Shown here: piece by piece, positions 1-11,239 of the stretch
Layout: every line of letters starts with the position of its first letter
Position numbering within the stretch: position 1 is the first letter of the stretch
Assembly (NCBI GenBank): GCA_023678885.1
Contig: CM042982.1
Span: 8,804,001 to 8,868,000 of the forward strand
Source: Pogostemon cablin
Taxonomy: Eukaryota; Streptophyta; Magnoliopsida; Lamiales; Lamiaceae
Length of the DNA stretch: 64,000 nucleotides
Direction of reading: 5' to 3'
Notes under the pieces: model-generated
The model's database searches: none
The model's input: only the letters and a program-made list of their open reading frames with translations
What the model was told of the DNA's origin: nothing
Translations under genes and position numbers: made by a program

Positions 1-336
1 CGAATTTGGTCAAAAAATTTGAAACTTGTCGACCTATGTTCTGAACGGTGTAGATCATGTTTGGAGATCTATGTTGACGGGAATAGGCTGAAAACTGAAG
101 TCAGATTTTTGGGAGATTATGTTCTGTGCAGTCGTGGTGAAAGAGTCATATCTCACAAACTAACCGTTAGATCAAGCTGTAATTTGGACAGCACATTTAG
201 GACTCATAGGGATAGATTCTGGACGGTGGAGATTGGATTCTAACATTCCTAGAGTTGCGAACACGGAATGGAAGTTGGTATTATTATGACAAAATAACTA
301 TTTCCAACAACGGAAAGGAGCACTTAACCTCTAGAA

Positions 337-1041
337 TTGATCCAAAATGATATGTGTGATTTAAAACTTGTGCAAACTATTGACGACTGCACAAGATTCT
401 GTTATGTGTATCTCTTGAGAAGCAAAGATGAAGCTTTAGAAGCATTCAAAAGCTATAAGAATGAAGTTGAAAATCAACTCAACTCTCGAATTAAAGCAAT
501 TTGGAGTGATAGAGGTGGCGAATACATAGCACTGTTTGAACAAATATGTGTTGAATCCGATATTATACATCAAACAACGGCTCCTTATTCACCTCAATCA
601 AATGGCGTTGTTGAGCGCAAAAATAGAACTCTGAAGGAAATGATGAACGCAATGTTAATCAGTTCAGAGTTGCCTCAGAACTTGTGGGGGGAAGCTATCC
701 TATCAGCTAACCACATTCTAAACAAGATTCCACACAAATCTAAGGATCAAACTCCTTATGAAATGTGGAAGGGACGTAAATTGTCATACAAATATCTCAA
801 AGTGTGGGGGTGTTTGGCTAAGGTTGAAGTGCCTCTACCTAAACAAATTAGACTCGGACCTAAAATGGTTGATAGTATATTTGTAGGGTATGCACTTAAC
901 AGCAATGCTTATAGATTTCTGATTCATAAATCAGAAGTACCTGGCATGACTAAAGGCACTATGATAGAATCAAGGAATGCAATATTCTTTGAAGACATAT
1001 TTCCTAGCAAAGAAAATAAACAAGTGACATCTTCTAAGTGA
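337..1041 (+). pseudogene. copia integrase core (retrotransposon pol fragment)
   Basis: This 234-codon open frame carries the integrase catalytic core. The D-D-E triad is visible: Asp in TIDDCTRF (near residue 16), Asp in WSDRGGEY (near residue 57) and Glu in VERKNRTLKE (near residue 93). It continues into the copia-type stretch with the WGCLAKV motif and ends at a TGA in the linker before reverse transcriptase. The N-terminal HHCC zinc-binding segment is absent, so the start here is just the first Met of an open stretch. Readable copia-like coding sequence continues after the stop (about 1042-1250), which shows that the stop is a lesion. Its role in an intact element is to insert the cDNA into the genome. 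Confidence 0.88.
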
Positions 1042-1931
1042 CCACTTGTAGATACTATTGCGGTTCAATCTACACAAGAGAGTGTAGAACCAAGATGTAG
1101 TAAGAGAGCTAGAGTAGAAAATGACTTTGGTCAATACTTTGTGGTTAAAGATGAGCCCAAATTCGTATCTGAAGCTCTATCTCGTCCAGAAGTACCATTC
1201 TGGAAAAAAGCTATAGATAGCGAGATTGATTCCATTATGCAAAATCATACATAGGAATTGATTTACCAAGGGGTTGCAAGACTTTAGGATGCAAATGGAT
1301 CCTTAAAATAAAATATAAAGCTGATGGGTGGTCAATAGACAAATATAAAGCCCGGTTGGTGGCTAAAGGCTTTAGACAAAAGGAAGGGTATGAATTCTTT
1401 GATACCTACTCACCAGTGACACAAACTACATCTATTCGTGTACTTATAGCGATTGCTACATTGCACAATCTAGAGATCCATCAAATGGATGTGAAGATAG
1501 CCTTCTTAAATGGTGAGTTGGAAGAAGAAATATACATGGATCAAAGTGTACACCTTAGTAAGAATAAAGGTGAATCAGTGGCTCAATCTGAGTATGCAAG
1601 GGTTATAGAGAGCATAATGTATATAACCAATTGTACGCATCCTGACATAGCGTGTTTAGTTAACAAACTGAGTAGATACACGAGTAACCCAAGCAATGAG
1701 CACTGGAAAGTATTGAGAAGAGTATTGAGATACCTGAAATACACTGTTGATGTGGGGCTACACTACACAAAATATCCAACAGTACTCGAAGGGTACATTG
1801 ATGCAAACTGGATATCTGACACAAAAAGACTCGTTTTCCATGAGTGGATACGTATTCACTATTGGAGACGGAGTATTGTCGTGGAGGTATACAAAACAAA
1901 CCTGTATAGCCCGTTCCATAATGGAATCTGA
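1042..1931 (+). pseudogene. copia reverse transcriptase fragment, internally deleted
   Basis: After the integrase stop, copia-like text resumes ([18 protein letters not shown] around 1180-1235), meets further stops near 1250-1340, and then opens at about 1356 as [20 protein letters not shown], the conserved start of copia reverse transcriptase. The frame reaches the [20 protein letters not shown] motif and then jumps at about 1545 directly to sequence close to the RNase H linker ([20 protein letters not shown]). The segment that should carry the YVDD active site is missing, so an internal deletion has removed the catalytic centre. The frame is then lost by a frameshift near 1828. Confidence 0.85.
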
Positions 1932-2262
1932 GTTCATAGCTCTAGATAAAGCTGGTGAAGAAGCAGAATGGCTTCGTAATTTCCTTGAGGACATTCCATG
2001 TTGGAACAAACAGGTTGCTACGGTGATGGTACATTGTGATAGTCAAGCCACAATTGGAAGAGTTCTTAATGATATGTACAACGGAAAGTCTAGACATATC
2101 CGTAGGCGACACAACACGGTGAGACAATTGATCTCGAGTGGTGTAAAGTCAATTAATTACGTGAAGTCAAAAGACAATATAGCGGATCCGCTTACAAAAG
2201 CAGTTAATCGAGATCAAATGAATAAATTGCTAGAAGGAATAGGGCTAAAATCCACAAAGTAA
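1829..2262 (+). pseudogene. copia RNase H domain fragment
   Basis: In the next frame the copia RNase H follows: [18 protein letters not shown], then [17 protein letters not shown] (about 1921-1973), HCDSQATIG with the Asp of the active site, and the closing [14 protein letters not shown] motif shortly before the TAA stop. In an intact element it degrades the RNA strand during reverse transcription. It is separated from the reverse transcriptase frame by a single frameshift, as expected for a decaying copy. Confidence 0.87.
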
Positions 2263-2806
2263 TGGGCCAAAACAGTGGAAACTCAACCATGATGACTGGA
2301 GATCCCAAGAACTTGGTTCAAATGGACAACAAAACTGTAGAGGTTCAAGTAAAACTTGGTACATACCATACTTTAGTAGAGCAATTCTACCAAGTATAGA
2401 CCCGTATTGTGGTGAAGTAACGTCTATGACTTTTAATGATTCCTAAAAAGTCAAGTGATGGTTGGTTGAGTATAACGGGGTACTCAAGATAGGAGATCAC
2501 CTATGTAAGTGTGAAGTGAGTGGCTGCTTCAAAGTAAAACACTTATGAATCCAAAGGGGTCCATGGCTGAAACGGACCAAAATGTGAGAACAAGGAGAAT
2601 GCGAGACATTGATGCGTTCACACTGTTGTCTCAGTATAAGCTAAGGAGGAGTAGTTCAAAGACATCATGTCTATTAAGCCACCGGTATACTTGATAGTGT
2701 TGGACTACGGAAGATTTAAAGTCCCAAGCTACCTATCTGGATACATTAAAGTTTCGCGAGGACTAGGTTGTGTGTCTGCATTTTATAGACGCCGAATTTC
2801 ACTCAT

Positions 2807-2814
2807 GTGGGGGA
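2807..2814 (+). other. polypurine tract of the copia element
   Basis: The G-run GTGGGGGA lies immediately before the TGTTGGG start of the LTR. It is the position and composition expected for the plus-strand primer of an LTR retrotransposon. Confidence 0.75.
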
Positions 2815-2815
2815 T

Positions 2816-3490
2816 TGTTGGGAAATTTAATTGGTTAGTAAGGATTAATTTAATAAATTAATCACCAATTAAATAATAATTAAAGTGAGTGAAATTAGTC
2901 TCACATGTGGAATTGATCAAATATGATAAATTCGATCAAATATAGTAATTGATCAAATACGGTAGTGATCACGATCGCTACTTAAAATAACAATTAATCA
3001 AATATGGTAAATTTGATCAAATATATTAATTGATTAAATATGGTGGTGATCACGATCACTACTTAATATAACAATCCTACCATATGAGAGTGGTCCCTGG
3101 AACCTATAAATAGGGTCAGTGTGCATTCATTCAAAACATACTTTTGACATCCAAAAACACAAAGCATCTGCATACACTTGCATAGTGCATAGTCTAGACG
3201 ATCTAGTCCTCCATTCTTTCTTAGTTCGTCGGAGTTCCTGCGATAGCGGTGTTGCTTCGCCGGAAACGAGAAGTCGTTTTACCTTTGGGAAAGATCCGCA
3301 AAGACCGGAGCACTACCGGGGCATGTTTCTTCTTGCGGGAAGAGTTCTACTTGACTCGACTTCGTCCATCATCCCGAGACGTTCAAGATCCTAGATCCGA
3401 GATCCAGATCTATAAGAAATGTTAGTAATTCTCTGCTTTATTTCAATATTCATTGTAATAGTAATTGATTGGTATACCTATAAACCAACA
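2816..3490 (+). repeat. 3' long terminal repeat (LTR) of the copia element
   Basis: The LTR starts TGTTGG and ends CCAACA, a perfect 6-bp terminal inverted repeat with the canonical TG...CA ends, and is 675 bp long. It follows the polypurine tract directly. The U3 part contains an 81-bp tandem duplication (2911-2991 and 2992-3072) rich in GATCAAATA-type motifs and GTGATCACGATC palindromes. A TATA box lies at 3105-3112 (TATAAATA), placing the likely transcription start near 3135. Confidence 0.88.
3105..3112 (+). promoter_or_regulatory. TATA box in the LTR
   Basis: TATAAATA is flanked by a moderately GC-rich stretch and lies about half way through the LTR, downstream of the duplicated U3 motif. 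This is the usual place for the core promoter of a plant copia LTR. Confidence 0.6.
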
Positions 3491-5902
3491 ACTAATGGGT
3501 TTGTTTTAAATTACCAAGTATATTTTCAAATATTCTAGTTGATTTGATTATAGTGATTTTGAATTTATGTCATAGGTGGAGAGGCATCATAATTTTGAAT
3601 ATGTACTCAACCCAATATTTCAAGCCACAAGAATTCTACCAGCAAATATACATACTTAAATATATTAAATCATCAGAAATAGGAGACCAATAGCAAGCTA
3701 CACCAAAACTACAGTGGTAAGGGTAAAATTTGAGTTTAGACAGCTAATGTACACTAAGCGGAAGTAGCAAAGAAGTTGATATCATTTATTGCAACTCAAA
3801 AATTATTAGTTACCTTGACTGTTATGAGATTCCGGCGAAGAAACGGCTGGGGGACGGCAGACGGCGGATGGCGGTTGGTCCCTTGAAATTTGAAAGAGAC
3901 AAGACTCAAGAGAGAGAGTGTACTGTTGGGACTTGGGAAATGGAGGGAGGACGGTGGCCGGCGGGCAGTGGCTGGCGGCTGGCGGCTTGTCCTTTGACAA
4001 TGTGGAAGAGACGTGAGTCGAGAGAGATTGCAGTGCACTAGGATTAGGAAATGGGGATAGTCGTGACTGGTGAAAGGATAAGAGAGGTAGGGTTAGATTC
4101 ACAGACTAATTTATATCATAATAAATAATTAATATAATTATATATATATTGTTATATAACATATATATAATATAATACATTTATTACTATATTTAACGGG
4201 GAGGGGAGGGCTGGGCGGGACTAGGACTAGGTAGGGGCGGGGCTTAATCAAGACAATTAATCTTTCCTAATTTTTGGGCAGAGAACGAAGAAAATCTGCT
4301 TCTTATAATGAATACGCTAAAAAATAATGAGAATTTTGATCTATTATTGTGAATCAATAACTAAATTTTCTTATTCACTCCATTAAGAAGATTATTTTAT
4401 GCAATTATAAGGACTACAAATTGGGCTCTCAATTCCTATTTTTATCAGAAATTGAGTTTGGATTAGTTGTTAGATAATTATAACTTTGAAATAGTAAAAA
4501 GATTAGTTCCATGGATTAAAAAAAAAATCTTTTGAAGATAGGGTGTGATACAATGACTTTCATCTTTGCCTATCGATCTTCAATTTATTCAACTTGTCTT
4601 TAATTATTTTATGTAGAAGATTGAGTTTTGATTGAAATTTTGATTTTAAGGACATTGTCTGTGATGACTTGTGAGGAAAGAATGGAGAAGAATATCCTAC
4701 GGTTTAGTGCACAATTAGTAATTTGAAATATGTTTAAGAATAAATTTATTTAAAATATTTGTTATAAGGATATTCTAGTCATATTAATTAAAAGTATTTT
4801 AATTTTAATAATTTTGAAGTTCATATAGTAACTTTAGAGATGCAAATAGTGGTCAATGGAATAATTAACGTGAAACATGTTTCATAATATAGTCATCTAT
4901 TATACTCATATTTTGTCATGTACTAATCATTTTATACTCCTCCTTCCATACTCTTGAAACCGCAACATTTGAGTAGATATATAGTCTCGCGTGATATTAT
5001 TTTAAGTTGAAATAATGTGCAACACTGTTAATGATTTTATTAGAATTTTTCTTTTTATCTTATTTGTTAAAATGTCAAATTTGATAAACAAAAAATTATT
5101 TCGATTGTTTACTTTTTAAAATATGAATAGGTTATATATATTTTTATAACTCCATTGTATATATTATAACTAAACTTAAGTTTTTAAATTATAACTCAAC
5201 TTAAAGTTTTTAAATAGAATTACAAATCGAGTAAATAATATTTTCACTATTTAAGTTATTTTAACATTATCCATTAAAGATGGAGGATTAAATGAATTGT
5301 TAAATCTAAAAAAGTATAGTGAAAATTCTCCCTTTTTAAGTGTTTTAATTAATTATCTATCTATACATATATAAATATAAAAGCAAATGTGAATTTCTAA
5401 TAATAAATAATATAATTTAACTATATGCGGCCTTTTAGAGCATATCTATTTTCTCATTTTATTCAATTTCACGATAAGGTGTTCAGTACTTTTATTACTC
5501 TAAAATTATCCATTTTTAGTAGGTAGTGAATTATATATATATGAGACCATTTGTTTAAAAAGGAAAAAAATAATAATAAAAGGGCTCTTAATAGTTTATT
5601 ACTCAACATAGTACAACTACTCATTTTATATAAAATAATAATAATATTCTATAATGTACATAAAAAATAGATAAATATATTACCGTGAACGAAGAGAGTA
5701 TAACTTATGGGGGTCTATCTACAAATAATTATCCAACGAAAACTAGGCGTACTAAAGAAGAAGAGTAGGACTTAGGTACAACTAGGGCATCAAATGAATT
5801 GGTGGAACATTTGTTCTCACTCTTCTTAATTAATTTCTGTTCATTCATTAATGTTGTTATTTTATTTTATTTTTAAATTTATTATATTTAAATGATTATT
5901 AT

Positions 5903-6050
5903 ACCCTAAACCCTAAACCACAAGGGTAAAATTGCAATTATATCCTAAACCACAATAGTAAAATTATAATTATACCCTACACCCTAAACTCTAAAATTTA
6001 AATATATCCTAAAATACAAGGGTAAAAATTATAATTATATCCCTAAAATT
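5903..6050. repeat. degenerate array with telomere-like CCCTAAA units
   Basis: Two perfect plant-telomere units (CCCTAAACCCTAAACC) start a degenerate array in which ATTATACCCTA and CACAAGGGTAAAATT motifs recur three to four times with about 45-50 bp spacing. Either a small interstitial telomeric seed or simple sequence convergence. Confidence 0.5.
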
Positions 6051-6221
6051 AAATAAAAAAAGAATAAAACGAGGAAAAAAAAAAGTAGTAACCGTAAATA
6101 AAAAAAAACGAAATTAGATGAAACTGCAAAACACACACTGAAAGTGAAGAAAGGAGGTTGTAAATTTCAAAATTGGTGCAACTTGCCCAGCCTAATCATT
6201 GCCAAAGAAGAATCTAATTTA

Positions 6222-6223
<2 letters not shown>

Positions 6224-6275
<52 letters not shown>
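6224..6275. repeat. (TA)n microsatellite
   Basis: An uninterrupted run of about 25 TA dinucleotides. Likely to be length-variable between individuals. Confidence 0.95.
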
Positions 6276-6278
<3 letters not shown>

Positions 6279-6699
6279 TGATAGAATAAGATAGGTAGCT
6301 ATGAATCTGTTAAAATCTGTAGAACACTACTAAGTGATATATAACTCATCTGTTTCGCAGGGTGGTGGCGTAGCACTGAAGAACAATAATTTTGAGTGTT
6401 ACATGCAACTTGTATTCACCACCCACCCTACATAATCCACTACCTAAAACTCTTATTAAGTGATAGTATACTTCAACTCTGAACAATATCCCCACCTGCC
6501 ATCCATCAATAATCCACAGTTTTTTTTTTTTGGAATACTCTCATATGAGATGGTTACATACGTTAAAATATGGGTCACTTACTATTGGATATATAAAATA
6601 ATGTATAATTTGCTATAAACTACATCAATCAAAGCACTAATATTCATAACTACACAATTATGATTGTGATACCATAAATACCCCTATGTGCACAATTTG

Positions 6700-6945
6700 T
6701 TTTGCACAATTTATTTTTGCACATTTTGTTTGCACATTTTAAGTTCCGGCGGAGGTCCGGCAGCCGACGACTGAGGTCAGGCGGCGGTCCGGCGATTTTT
6801 TTTGCACAATTTGTTTGCACAATTTAAGTTTCGACGGAGGTCAGGCGGCGGTTCGACTAATTTTTTTTGCACAATTTGTTTTTGCACATTTTAAGTTCTG
6901 GTGGAGGTCCGGCAACCGCTCACCGAACAATTTTAATTTGCACAT
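6700..6945. repeat. minisatellite alternating T-rich and GC-rich blocks
   Basis: Three imperfect units contain the block AAGTTCCGGCGGAGGTC (starts near 6741, 6826 and 6893) separated by TTTGCACAATTTG stretches. After the third unit only the T-rich TTTGCACA part continues to about 7090. The spacing is 85 then 67 bp. The open frames found here are low-complexity Phe-rich artefacts of the T-runs. Confidence 0.8.
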
Positions 6946-7455
6946 TTTTTTTTGCACAATTTTGTTTTGCACATTTTTTTTCACATTTTGCTTTGCAATT
7001 TTTTTTCACATTTTCTTTTTTTTGGCAATTTTTTTTTTTGCACATTTTCATTTTTGTATTTTTTTTTCACATTTTCTTTTACACATATTTTTTACTCGTA
7101 TTTTTCTTTTAAATAGAAATCTCAAAATAAATATTGTAAAACAATCGGTACAAAATTATATTTAGGGAAAAGAAAGCACATGTTCAAGCCAATAAGAAAT
7201 ATGGAAAGTGTATAGTGCATTATTTAAAAGATAAATTCAGTGCTACCAAAAACATTCCAAGGCTTATGTATTTTTTTAAATAAATAATTCCTTAAAATTA
7301 GAATTTTTTTTATAGAAAGAACATTTCTAGATACCCTTCATCCTACGTTGTTGATTAGTTAAGATATGGGCATTTGGATGGAAACTTCAATAAGATTACA
7401 TACAACTAAATGAAAGTGTAGACACAAAAACAACTTTTATCACCATCTCAAAGCT

Positions 7456-7560
7456 CTAATAACCAGACTGACCAAGTCGACCAATATGTTCCAAGGCAAT
7501 ATTAGTATCCACCGTCGGTGCCACCGTAGCAGCAGCCCTAATCTTGTTAAGTTCTAAATC
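7456..7560 (-). pseudogene. exon-like fragment, unidentified protein C-terminus
   Basis: On the minus strand a 34-codon stretch ending in TAG reads as ordinary, non-low-complexity protein (for example TVAPTVDTNIALEHIGRLGQ near the end). It lies beside a 52-bp tandem duplication (7544-7640) that repeats GGGAGAAAAGACACCCTC. I do not recognise the family. Because it sits next to other exon-like pieces on the same strand with no continuous gene, I treat it as a captured or relic fragment. Confidence 0.3.
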
Positions 7561-7640
7561 ATTGTTTATAGGGAGAAAAGACACCCTCCCTAATATTGTT
7601 AAGTTCCAAATCATTATTTATAGGGAGAAAAGACACCCTC
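7544..7640. repeat. 52-bp tandem duplication
   Basis: Two copies of a unit starting TTGTTAAGTTCTAAATCATT lie at 7544-7595 and 7596-7640; the second copy is slightly shorter and has a few substitutions. Confidence 0.85.
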
Positions 7641-8032
7641 GTGAAATCTCTGCAATTTGTCGAACAACAAATCATCTCCTTGAGAGTAATCATAAAAGAC
7701 ACCACAACAGCAGGAGGAAGAAGATAGCCAAATCCATCTAGAGCAGCAAATGGCCAGAATACCTCTAATGCAATTGTATTTTCACATCTTTTATACTTGT
7801 CATATGTTATAATAGAAAGATTTGGACCTCCAAAGATTAGTAGATGACTAGGTAAAATATGATTTCCTATTTAAAAAAATTATGTACATATACTTTAATC
7901 AGTGTGCACATTTCAAATGCAATTCAACTACCTTAACGTATTAACTTACAACTAATTAAAAAGAATATCCAACTACCTTAATTAACTTACAATAATTCAA
8001 AAGAATAATCTCCAATGATGATGTATTATCAA

Positions 8033-8680
8033 TCAATTTCTTAGTTGAACACTTGCATACTTGTGTATTAGCAGACTTTGCGCTTCTGTTTTCCTCCAAA
8101 ACTTTGGACTTAAAAATTCTGCCCCTGGAATCATACAACATGTGTTTCCTCTACCCTCACTTCCTTGCATCCTTACACTCGGCATAGCCAAGTCCTGTGA
8201 AATCTTGTCCCGCACCCGTTCCAATCGATCAACTCGCTTTTGTAACGAGCTCATCCCCTTCCGTGAGCTCCCCGTGAATCTCTGAAGCCAACATCAACAA
8301 ATTATATACGAATTTAAGCTTATAATCGAGTAATATGATCAAATACTCTAGTACCTGAGGTAGTTCCAACAGATTTGATTGCTGGTTTTCGATCTGTACT
8401 AGCTGCCTACGGATCGGAGACAAGTTCTCAAACTCCTCATTCTCTAATGTATCTTTAATGCCATATTCATTTGCCATTTTCGAATTGTCATTGTAGTTAA
8501 AATGAACAACTCGGGAACATGAGTTTTTCCTTAAATTCAACTTATTGGCGGTATTAGAAATACATGGCTTAGTATCATCATTCACCACAATGCTCTTCCA
8601 ACTGCTGTTCGTAGACGAACAGTTTGAAGCCAGTGACCTAATTTTTCTGGCTAAGGGGCGTGAACAACATTGCCTCGATT
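8033..8680 (-). pseudogene. TORTIFOLIA1/SPIRAL2-like microtubule-associated protein, C-terminal gene fragment
   Basis: Two exons on the minus strand join in phase. The upstream exon (about 8680 to 8355) carries LSPIRRQLVQIENQQSNLLE, a motif I associate with the C-terminal part of plant TORTIFOLIA1/SPIRAL2 proteins. It ends CTCAG before GTAC, and the downstream exon (8281-8033) opens after TTCAG with RFTGSSRKGMSSLQKRVDRL, then DKISQDLAM, and ends in TGA. These proteins bind cortical microtubules and control growth direction. The N-terminal HEAT-repeat part, several hundred residues in intact proteins, was not found nearby. The usual LLQ has become LPQ at the junction. A relic or captured gene end is more likely than a full gene. 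Family assignment rests on remembered motifs. Confidence 0.5.
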
Positions 8681-9094
8681 GGTGAAAGCAAAACAAGGGA
8701 ATATCCAAGCAAGTAAATAGCAAGAAACGAAAAATCAAAGCTCACAGTAATAATAAATTAGGGAGAGCACATCGAAACCTTAACCGACGACTATGGTTGA
8801 AGGTCGTCCAGTGGCGAGCACTGACCTAATGTTGAATAGTACCAACAAGAGAAAATACTTTGCTTGGAAAGTAAATTAATCAAACCAACAGAAGGCATTA
8901 AAACGATCATACAAAATTTATCTGTTTCACATAGTATACACAAGAATGCCAATTGCCAACCATCTATAACGTTAAGGTTTGACTGAATCTTTTACACAAG
9001 TTACCACCACATACCACACAATCTAAAGTGATAAAAATCGTACTAATGAGCAAATGAGTAAACATGTACAAACTCATTAATGATTAATAAAAAT

Positions 9095-9258
9095 ACCTCT
9101 TAAACACACAATCAACACTGCCATCATCAAATATGAAAAATCTGATGGCTATACGCTCTGGTGTAATGAAATTATACACTATAGTTCTCGAATACTCAAC
9201 TGCAGCCTTGAACAAGCGCTTGGTGCTCGCAGAAAAAGACACGCCTGTGGCTGAAGTT
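9095..9258 (-). pseudogene. exon-like fragment, unidentified
   Basis: On the minus strand about 54 codons read openly as globular-looking protein (KRLFKAAVEYSRTIVYNFIT, then ERIAIRFFIFDDGSVDCVF) and run into AAGAG followed by GTATTT, a plausible donor site. There is no start codon and a stop lies just upstream in frame. It may be an internal exon of the same relic gene as the TORTIFOLIA1-like piece or of another captured gene. I cannot name the family. Confidence 0.3.
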
Positions 9259-9950
9259 TCTGATTGCTACTTCAGAAGACTTTCCCCTCCGTTTCCATCC
9301 TTTTGATTGTCTTTCTTCTCCCACAATTTTCGCACACCCTCTCGAGCAGCATCAATAAAATTCTAGATCCTAAAAAGCCACCAGGAGAAACGGGAGAGCA
9401 GCGCGAAGAGTGCGAGGCTGGCAGCGGCGTGCAGATCTGTGGAGATGGCAGTCGTTCGAATTGAGAGGCACACCGATGAAGGCGATGGCGGTGGATACGG
9501 CGCACTAGGCAGCAAAATCAAAAATAGCAACCGCGACCGGGCCTACGAGGGTAGCGCGGAACAGTGGCTGAGGAAAACAGAGAAATATGCCTGGACGATA
9601 GCAAGAAATGAGAGTGTCGCGTTCGGATCTAAGATATCATGGGCCGATAGCAAATCGTGAGTATTACGTTTGAATTTGAAAGCCGCGCTGTTGGTGAAAG
9701 TGGAAGGCTCCTAATCCTGCGGCGACAGAGACTGCCCTAGGCAGTGGAGAAACAGGAGAACGACCCCTCGTAATGACGGCTGGTGTGCTCGACGGTAGCG
9801 GGCTGTCGCTAGATCTGCAACCAGTTCAGCCTGCTGTTGGAAGAGGAAGCCCACATGCAATGGAAATCCGTTGAAGATTCAGCCATAAACAGCGCCTGTG
9901 AAGGGTATTTTAGGAAGACTAACATGAATTTGTGTATCTGGGAGTTATTT
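9250..9950. other. GC-richer patch of possible captured gene sequence
   Basis: This stretch has markedly higher GC than its surroundings and overlapping short open frames on both strands, none with a recognisable domain. Base composition suggests former coding or promoter sequence, perhaps the first-exon region of the relic gene to its left. Nothing firmer can be said. Confidence 0.4.
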
Positions 9951-10505
9951 TTATTTTTCAATGTATTAGGATGCAATTACCCTCAAAAGTGTGTATCTTC
10001 CAGTAATAAACCCTTAAAATATTTATATAATGAATTATATTATAGCACTAATAATTTACAATAAAAATATTTTTGAGTGTTTATTGCATCATATATTTTT
10101 TATATATGTAATATGTATGTATTATACATTTAATTACTTATACTTTTTTATCCCAACTTCAACTTTACTTTTTCATTTTAAATTGTCTTAACTTGAATTT
10201 CACACTTATATTAAAAGAAATGACACTTAAATATTATCAACCCACCACACTTTTATTTCAAATTTATCACTCTTTTTTTTTTCAAAAACAACATATTAAT
10301 TTACAATTTATTTATATTCAAAAATACTTAAATTATTCTCAAAAGTAAGTCAAATTTTATTATTAATAAATTAATTTAAATCTCAATAAATTAAATATAG
10401 TTTAATAATTATAATAATTAAATTATGAAATTAAAAAAATATATAATATTTAAAATATAAATAAAAACTAGAGGTAATATAAAAAATATTTACATAAATA
10501 AAATT

Positions 10506-10598
<93 letters not shown>

Positions 10599-10637
10599 TT
10601 AAAAATGTGTATTCAATTTAAAAATAATATTGATTTG

Positions 10638-10681
<44 letters not shown>

Positions 10682-11239
10682 ATAATTTTTATTTAGAATG
10701 AAGATTTAATTAATTATATATTTTTAAGTATTTTACATAATTTAATTTTTTTTAATAATTATTTTATTATAACGAGTGTTAAAATATAAGAATTTTTAAA
10801 TTAGATTTTAAATAATTTAATATTTTTAGTATATAATTTAATATGAAATTATATGTTTAACGAAAAAATTATTAATTTATTTTATTTTTGTAATTATACA
10901 AAAAGAGATGTGATATAAATAAAAATAAATTATTTGTAATTATTAATACATTTTATGCTATATAAAATTTAAAATTAAAAATTGATTGCTTGAAACATGG
11001 AATGGGTAAACCTAGTGGAGATGAATGGTGATTCCCAATTATAAGGAATATACATTCTTTATAGAATGAGTATTTCCATTAATAAAAACGTATCAAACAT
11101 TGGATTGTAAATTAAATTAGGAATGCTCATTCTATTCTTGTGTCATTCCGTCATACAAATCATGACGTTAGGTTTGAACTTTAGGTTTAATCCTTTGAAT
11201 TTAACCTCTTTAATCCCTAGGGTTTAATATCTTTAATTT
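9951..11239. other. very AT-rich intergenic DNA
   Basis: No gene. The stretch contains a (TA)n(GT)n microsatellite at 10509-10598 and a second (TA)n run at 10641-10676; the rest is A/T homopolymer-rich filler. Confidence 0.7.
10509..10598. repeat. compound (TA)n(GT)n microsatellite
   Basis: About 32 TA units pass directly into about 12 GT units. A second (TA)n run follows 40 bp downstream. Confidence 0.95.

Larger units (their letters stand above)
1..3490 (+). mobile_element. Ty1/copia LTR retrotransposon, 3' part, degenerate
   Basis: The order integrase, reverse transcriptase, RNase H, then a 3' LTR is the pol order of Ty1/copia elements. The 5' LTR, gag and protease lie to the left of the window or are deleted. 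The first ~336 bases hold only a short open frame that I do not recognise; the integrase zinc-finger region that should precede the catalytic core is missing. The reading frame is broken by stops and a frameshift, and part of the reverse transcriptase is deleted, so the element cannot move by itself. The 5-bp sequence ACTAA just after the LTR would be one target-site duplicate; the other copy is outside the window. Confidence 0.9.
3496..7455. other. AT-rich intergenic DNA without a recognisable gene
   Basis: No gene is supported here. A GC-richer patch at about 3830-4100 contains an imperfect duplication of roughly 115 bp and open frames on the minus strand (Ser/Pro-rich, no known domain); it could be an old promoter or first-exon fragment. 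At 5905-5918 there are two CCCTAAA units inside a degenerate array. The rest is AT-rich filler with a long TA microsatellite and a minisatellite, listed separately. Confidence 0.6.

Noticed and set aside
3796..4102. Two minus-strand Ser/Pro-rich frames
   Set aside because: Overlapping frames over a GC-rich imperfect duplication; no family, no splice structure.
6815..7165. 116-codon plus-strand frame
   Set aside because: Phe-rich translation of T-runs in a minisatellite; no domain and no conserved composition.
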